DNA of 27,868 nt from a virus. Positions 24,180-27,868 of this stretch are shown here, in pieces. Within the stretch, counting starts at the first letter, position 1. The number at the start of each line of letters is the position of its first letter. The DNA lies in IMG/VR virus record IMGVR_UViG_3300037584_005199, positions 1 through 27,868 of that record. The stretch is one strand, 5' to 3'. The notes beneath the pieces were generated by a model. It had not been told where the DNA came from. It worked only from the letters and a program-made list of their open reading frames with translations, and did no database searches. A program made the translations under genes and the position numbers.

Positions 24180-24358
24180 TAGTCAGCGTCCTTAATTGTC
24201 AGTGTGCCTTTCTTTACTTGTTTTAGTATCTCTGCGTAGTGTCTGTTGGCAGGGTCTAGTGGTACAGACATTTCTTGCTCGTCAAGCTCGTTAATTATAA
24301 TAATAATTCCTGCTTTCTTACCTCTGTCTGTATAATACTGTGCTGATTTTATATTCAT
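24179..24358 (-). CDS. small conserved phage protein, 59 aa
   Basis: The minus-strand frame from ATG at 24356-24358 to TAA at 24179-24181 encodes MNIKSAQYYTDRGKKAGIII ... MSVPLDPANRHYAEILKQVK ... TIKDAD. The NRHYAEI..QVK.GTLTI.DAD ending is one I have seen repeatedly in small marine phage proteins near fibre genes; the function is unknown. A strong AGGAG ribosome-binding site precedes the start, and the stop overlaps the next start as TAATG. These two features make it a confident gene despite its length. Confidence 0.78.
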   Translation of the reverse strand: MNIKSAQYYTDRGKKAGIIIIINELDEQEMSVPLDPANRHYAEILKQVKKGTLTIKDAD

Positions 24359-24366
24359 CTTAACTC

Positions 24367-25473
24367 CTACAACTCTGCATCAAAAGAAATGCGTGAAGTG
24401 TTAGCTTTAAACTGAAGATTATAACCTCTGTCAGCTGCACCCAAATTACTTGTGCCTGTAACTCTAAGTGCAGACGCAGTAAAATTAGTGTTTTCATTTG
24501 TAATTACTAAACCACTAGTAAAATTTGCACCATCTGCCGTACCACCTTGACATCTACAAGTTCCACTAAGTTCAAAAGACGGTGTTGCCCTCATAATTAC
24601 AGGATATACTATGGGAAATCTTGCTGCACTTGTTGACTCAGAGTATCCTGCAATACCAGTCATATCATCATCGTCCCCTTGTATCCTATAAAAGTATCTC
24701 TGGCATTTAGTCAGAGTCCTTTCATAAGGCTCATGTTCAAACTCTGTTGGGTTCTGCCCTACTTCTAACTGAACACCTGTGATGAAGAAGGTTCTGTCTG
24801 TGCTGTCAAAGAATGAATCTCCCCCTTCAGCAGCATTTGAGTTAGAGTAGCTTGCCCATGTTAAAGGTAGTGTGCCACCTTTATATGTGCTACCACAATG
24901 AAGCCAAATCCACAGTTCCAAACTACTCGCATTGTCATCATCCAAAGCACCTGTAGTATCGGCAGGAAAGGTTATTTCTACTCTTGTCCAATCTGTTGTG
25001 ACACTAAATGTTTTGCCCACATATCGAGTATTATCCTCATCAAACAAAGCTGCCACATATGTTGCACTAGCGTTGCCTTTTACATAGAAAGATAAAGCAA
25101 AAGGTTTAGCTTCTGATGTGCCTTTAGCAAAGCCTTGTACGTTTTGCCCTTCTATTTTTTGTTGAAATATAAACTGTTCTCCTGATGCAATAGATGTATC
25201 TGCTGTAGTACATTCAAGTTTTAAACTGTTTGCAAATCCTTTTCCTGTGGGTACAGAACTATCTTGTGTAGAGGAAAATCTAGCTGCCGTGTTAGCACAT
25301 TGAAACTTCCATCTATCCAAATAATACAAAGCTGAACCACCCACTCCTGTGAACCCCCCATTATCTCTTTGCTTGACGTTCATTGCACCATTGATGATGA
25401 CATTCCTGTTTACTCCACCACCCCCTGCGTTGATGTTGCCTATAAGGTTTGCTAATTCTGCTGCTTTGCTCAT
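24367..25473 (-). CDS. putative tail-fibre/receptor-binding protein with carbohydrate-binding-like jelly roll, 368 aa
   Basis: NRNVIINGAMNVKQRDNGGF (about 22-41) followed by the segments YYLDRWKF, FQQKIEGQ, FALSFYVKG, WTRVEITFP and FFITGVQLEVGQNPTEFEHE forms a beta-sandwich pattern that I recognise from putative fibre tips of marine phages and that resembles carbohydrate-binding modules. The segment ERTLTKCQRYFYRI starts a second C-terminal domain (about 245-368). The N-terminal 20 residues (MSKAAELANLIGNINAGGGG) may be the attachment helix. This is a strong candidate for host recognition, by analogy only. It lies in the fibre cassette, four bases after the 176-aa gene. Confidence 0.65.
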   Translation of the reverse strand: MSKAAELANLIGNINAGGGGVNRNVIINGAMNVKQRDNGGFTGVGGSALYYLDRWKFQCANTAARFSSTQDSSVPTGKGFANSLKLECTTADTSIASGEQFIFQQKIEGQNVQGFAKGTSEAKPFALSFYVKGNASATYVAALFDEDNTRYVGKTFSVTTDWTRVEITFPADTTGALDDDNASSLELWIWLHCGSTYKGGTLPLTWASYSNSNAAEGGDSFFDSTDRTFFITGVQLEVGQNPTEFEHEPYERTLTKCQRYFYRIQGDDDDMTGIAGYSESTSAARFPIVYPVIMRATPSFELSGTCRCQGGTADGANFTSGLVITNENTNFTASALRVTGTSNLGAADRGYNLQFKANTSRISFDAEL

Positions 25474-25477
25474 GGTG

Positions 25478-26008
25478 TTATCCTAATAAATGTCCGTTGA
25501 AGTAACCACCAGTGGTACTGTCATTTGGAAATTGAAGGTCGTTACCCCCAGTATTTTTTACTTGTAGATAATCGTTTGCTGATAAACTAAATATAAAATT
25601 TATGCTGAGAAAATCGAAATGATTACTTTCACCATCTTCTTTACCTGCTCCACTTGATGAAATCTCTGTTCCGTTTTTAACAAGTCGTACTGTTGTTGCA
25701 TGACTTGAACTTGTTGCTCTACAATTTATACCAACATTTACCATGTAAACACCTGTAACTGGAACAGTAATTTTGTAATCAGACGCACCACTCCAAGTAA
25801 CGCCACCCTGAACAAAACTTAAATTACTACTTCCATTATTTGTATTTGCAAAATCCAAAATGCTGTTATTTGATGATGTCCCCCCAATGCCCTCTATACT
25901 CCAACAAGGCAATACTGGCTGCGTAACTCTGCCACTACTATCCACAGAAATAGCCGTATTAGAGTTCGTTGCGTCTTGTATGGTATTTACTTTAAGTATT
26001 GATGCCAT
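25478..26008 (-). CDS. modular tail adhesin, 176 aa, C1q/TNF-like jelly-roll type
   Basis: The N-terminal module MASILKVNTIQDATNSNTAI..VDSSGRV is shared in pattern with the next upstream gene. The body (FVQGGVTWSGASDYKITVPV, TGVYMVNVGINCRAT, TVRLVKNGTEI, NDYLQVKN) shows the alternation of a C1q-like trimeric jelly roll used by phage adhesins. It starts with a TAATG overlap. Function as a fibre tip or accessory adhesin is inferred. Confidence 0.66.
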   Translation of the reverse strand: MASILKVNTIQDATNSNTAISVDSSGRVTQPVLPCWSIEGIGGTSSNNSILDFANTNNGSSNLSFVQGGVTWSGASDYKITVPVTGVYMVNVGINCRATSSSHATTVRLVKNGTEISSSGAGKEDGESNHFDFLSINFIFSLSANDYLQVKNTGGNDLQFPNDSTTGGYFNGHLLG

Positions 26009-26026
26009 TACTGAGCTATCTCCTGT
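26004..26026. repeat. 23-bp junction repeat, copy 1 (partner at 26528-26550)
   Basis: A 23-base segment covering the last codons of the 174-aa gene and the start codon of the 176-aa gene matches 26528-26550 at 21 of 23 positions. It marks a junction between adhesin modules and could be where they recombine. Confidence 0.6.
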
Positions 26027-26532
26027 GCCGTTAGCGTGTTCATTCCTGTTGAAGCATACTCATTTGCCCAATTGCCTGGAAAGTAACCAGTCCCAGATGC
26101 TGTGCTAAGATGACCTTGAACTTTGTACGTTAGTGTTGAAGTTGTGTTTGGTGCATCTAATTTGCTTAGACAACATCCTTCAAAGTTATTAACCTCATAG
26201 AAAAAACCACCACCATTAATCATAGTAAAACTTCCACTACCTATCTGTCTCTGTATTTGTAGTAACAAAGCACAGTTATCTCCACCTGAACCACCAAAAC
26301 CTATCATTGAAACTAATATTTTACTTGTATTAAACTTAGGCGTAATTTGCAGAGTTAAGCCAGTATCAGCTAAAGAAGTTGATGTTGTAGTAAATTGACT
26401 GGTTGAAACTAGAGTTCCTTCTACAACTTGCAAGACTGCACCTGCTGAATGAACATGACCACTACTATTAATTGTAATGGCACTTGTGCCACCAGAATGT
26501 TTTATTGCATCTACATGAAGTTCACTTGCCAT
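26008..26532 (-). CDS. modular tail adhesin, 174 aa (start corrected)
   Basis: I place the start at ATG 26530-26532, which overlaps the stop of the upstream gene as TAATG and gives MASELHVDAIKHSGGTSAIT..INSSGHV, parallel to the N-terminus of the 176-aa neighbour. The longer frame beginning 23 codons earlier would overlap the upstream gene by 70 bases and adds a sequence unlike the paralogues. The body (FTTTSTSLADTGLTLQITPK FNTSKILV) is clearly related to the 165-aa upstream protein. Both end in QEI(A/S)Q. It should be a beta-sandwich adhesin domain of the tail or fibre. Confidence 0.72.
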   Translation of the reverse strand: MASELHVDAIKHSGGTSAITINSSGHVHSAGAVLQVVEGTLVSTSQFTTTSTSLADTGLTLQITPKFNTSKILVSMIGFGGSGGDNCALLLQIQRQIGSGSFTMINGGGFFYEVNNFEGCCLSKLDAPNTTSTLTYKVQGHLSTASGTGYFPGNWANEYASTGMNTLTAQEIAQ

Positions 26533-26550
26533 TACTGTGATATCTCCTGT
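26528..26550. repeat. 23-bp junction repeat, copy 2 (partner at 26004-26026)
   Basis: This covers the last codons of the 165-aa gene (QEISQ) and the TAATG junction with the 174-aa gene, with 21/23 identity to the first copy. The same reading phase and junction geometry are kept in both copies. Confidence 0.6.
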
Positions 26551-27029
26551 AATGTGACAATAATTGCACCATTGTCTGTAGAGTGAGGCAAACCTGCCCA
26601 ATAAAATGTATTTGCACTTGTCTTAAAAAAACATTGGTAATCTACTTGACTAGTTGTATTTGGTGAATCCATAAATTGAGCAGAATGTGGCTCATAGTAG
26701 CTATAGTTATTTAAATACCTTCTACCTACATTATAAATAGAAGAATAACCCCCACTAGCTATTTGTCTATGTAATTGAGTATAACCAATACAATTTCCAC
26801 TTCCATAACTCACTAATCCTCCTGCTATAGTCCAAAGTATTTTACTCGTTGAAAATTTAGGAGTTATAGAAGTAACCCATCCAGTTGCAACATAAGAAGT
26901 GCTTGTTGTATCAATATTATTATTGGGTTGTTCAAAACTCAATGTCTGTATTACCATGCCTGCAGGCATCTGAATAGTTCCAGAACTCGCTTTACCCTCA
27001 ATCTTATCTACTAATAATCTACTTGTCAT
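26532..27029 (-). CDS. modular tail adhesin, 165 aa
   Basis: N-terminal MTSRLLVDKIEGKASSGTIQ resembles the short attachment-like module of the next two genes. The body has TSTSYVATGW..SITPKFSTSKILW, matching TSTSLADTGL..ITPKFNTSKIL of the 174-aa paralogue, and SPNTTSQVDYQ matching APNTTSTLTYK. It ends QEISQ. This pair arose by tandem duplication, then diverged. It is a common adhesin-domain type in marine phage tails. Its start overlaps the stop of the 153-aa gene as ATGA. Confidence 0.7.
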   Translation of the reverse strand: MTSRLLVDKIEGKASSGTIQMPAGMVIQTLSFEQPNNNIDTTSTSYVATGWVTSITPKFSTSKILWTIAGGLVSYGSGNCIGYTQLHRQIASGGYSSIYNVGRRYLNNYSYYEPHSAQFMDSPNTTSQVDYQCFFKTSANTFYWAGLPHSTDNGAIIVTLQEISQ

Positions 27030-27487
27030 ACTATTGTATACACTCCATTAACTGTGATTGTAGCATTTGTAACTGTTATAGGTCCTGCTGACAATCCGTT
27101 TGTACCACTTGGTATTGTTATATCTGCCGTAATACTGTTGCCGTTAGTTCGTATTATACTGTCGTTTCCAAGAAAAGGATAGCGTGTATCTGATTCTGAC
27201 TTGGTGTAGCTGTTGGCTATAGAGAAAGCGTCATACACTATAATCTCTACTACATCATTTAATGATGCCCCTGTTACTAGGACAGCCGTAGTTCCTGATG
27301 TAGCTGTGTAATCTGTTGCAGGTTTAAGTAAAACACCATTTTGATAGACATCTACATACTCACCATCGCTGTAGCTCAATACATTTGCATTGGCATCTGA
27401 ACCACTAAAGGAAGTCTGTCCTGCTGTGGCTTGGTAGATGAAGCGTGTTCTAACGCCTTGATTTGGTGCTTTTCCTATATATGGCAT
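27026..27487 (-). CDS. fibre-associated protein, 153 aa
   Basis: MPYIGKAPNQGVRTRFIYQA, then TSFSGSD and YVDVYQNGVLLKPATDYTAT, is a sequence style I recognise from the first gene of marine phage fibre cassettes. It ends with a Thr/Ile/Val-rich stretch (ITVTNATITVNGVYTIV) that may form a beta helix cap. YTKSESDTRYPF at about 103-114 is similar to the short connector (TKSESDARY) found in many tail fibres. No receptor-binding tip is evident, so it is probably a base or adaptor. It is coupled to the 165-aa gene by ATGA. Confidence 0.68.
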   Translation of the reverse strand: MPYIGKAPNQGVRTRFIYQATAGQTSFSGSDANANVLSYSDGEYVDVYQNGVLLKPATDYTATSGTTAVLVTGASLNDVVEIIVYDAFSIANSYTKSESDTRYPFLGNDSIIRTNGNSITADITIPSGTNGLSAGPITVTNATITVNGVYTIV

Positions 27488-27491
27488 TTTA

Positions 27492-27770
27492 TTATCCTAT
27501 CTTATCTGCTTCATCTCTTGCTTTACGGTTTTTGTAGTCGCTTCGTGCAAGAACTAATTTAACAAAGTCAGCTTGGTTGCTTGGGATTGGGTCAGTAAAG
27601 GAACTGTCATTCATTAACTTTGTTGTCCACTCTTGTTGCATTCTTTTCCAAGCATTGTTTATTTTACCAGTCATTGCGTCTTGCACCCATGTGTTTATAT
27701 CAAGCAAGTCATTGTTTAATATAGACTGTTGAGTGTCATCGACTTCTATTGTTAGTGTAAGTTTTGCCAT
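27492..27770 (-). CDS. small phage protein, 92 aa, near fibre genes
   Basis: MAKLTLTIEVDDTQQSILNN followed by DINTWVQDAMTGKINNAWKR, then IPSNQADFVKLVLARSDYKN. The pattern is familiar from unnamed proteins next to fibre genes in marine phages, function unknown. An N-terminal beta hairpin and then amphipathic helices are likely. It has the strongest ribosome-binding site in the window (AAAGGAGGT), suggesting high expression, and an upstream gap at 27771-27868 which is the window edge. Confidence 0.7.
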   Translation of the reverse strand: MAKLTLTIEVDDTQQSILNNDLLDINTWVQDAMTGKINNAWKRMQQEWTTKLMNDSSFTDPIPSNQADFVKLVLARSDYKNRKARDEADKIG

Positions 27771-27811
27771 TGTTACCTCCTTTAAGATATGTTATTTCGC
27801 ATTGGCATATT

Positions 27812-27828
27812 AGGCTACAAGATAGCCT
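27812..27828. other. short hairpin upstream of 92-aa gene
   Basis: AGGCTA (27812-27817) and TAGCCT (27823-27828) can pair around a five-base loop. No T-run follows on the minus strand. On the plus strand an A-run follows. It could be a leader or processing element; the remaining bases of the 98-base edge region show nothing else I can identify. Confidence 0.25.
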
Positions 27829-27868
27829 GAAAAATAAGATTCTGTATCTACATCTGTCTGTGCTGAAC

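Noticed and set aside
26533-26601. Longer start for the 174-aa adhesin, adding 23 residues
   Set aside because: It would overlap the upstream gene by 70 bases, and the added residues have no counterpart in the paralogues, whereas ATG at 26530-26532 forms the usual TAATG junction and aligns with the neighbouring N-termini.

Overview
The window is part of the genome of a tailed double-stranded DNA phage. It is AT-rich, densely packed and without host housekeeping genes. Recognisable parts are a GH24 lysozyme, a phage replication set (archaeo-eukaryotic-type primase, UvrD-like helicase, SNF2-like helicase, an SSB-like protein), a DUF932 protein, very large virion proteins and a run of tail-fibre/adhesin proteins. 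The style of the tail proteins and small virion proteins resembles marine podovirus-like phages known mostly from ocean metagenomes (SAR11/SAR116-type hosts). That host guess is inference from protein style; terminase, portal and major capsid genes, which would place the phage, lie outside the window.

Layout, right to left, because almost everything is on the minus strand. 27.8-20.1 kb holds virion genes: a 92-aa protein, a modular fibre/adhesin cassette (153, 165, 174, 176 and 368 aa), small virion proteins (59 and 120 aa), a repeat-bearing fibre-like protein (420 aa), a large beta-rich protein (700 aa) and a 100-aa protein. A sigma70-like promoter at about 20.1 kb precedes a block of large virion/ejection-type proteins (391, 317, 906 and 1026 aa), then the lysozyme and two overlapping membrane/secreted proteins (164 and 180 aa). 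At 9.35-10.8 kb the only plus-strand gene, an SNF2-like helicase, converges on the lysis end. A 217-bp divergent control region (9135-9351) separates it from a leftward replication operon: 104 aa, 188 aa, SSB-like, primase, UvrD-like helicase. Further left come a 108-aa unknown, DUF932, and a three-gene putative DNA base-hypermodification cassette: a 5-hmdU DNA kinase helical-domain/aGPT-PPlase-like protein, a TET-associated-glycosyltransferase-like protein and a radical SAM/SPASM enzyme. A further gene may begin at the left edge.

The replication genes would copy the genome, and the left-hand cassette would then decorate bases in the DNA, probably as defence against host nucleases. The late genes supply ejection proteins, fibres and lysis. 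Genes are tightly coupled: at least ten junctions use a one-base TAATG overlap. No stretch longer than 217 bp lacks a gene. I see no tRNA, rRNA, CRISPR array, insertion sequence or integrase. The most promising material is the hypermodification cassette, the dual-frame coding of two membrane segments at 11.2-11.3 kb, and the evenly spaced repeat array in the divergent control region.
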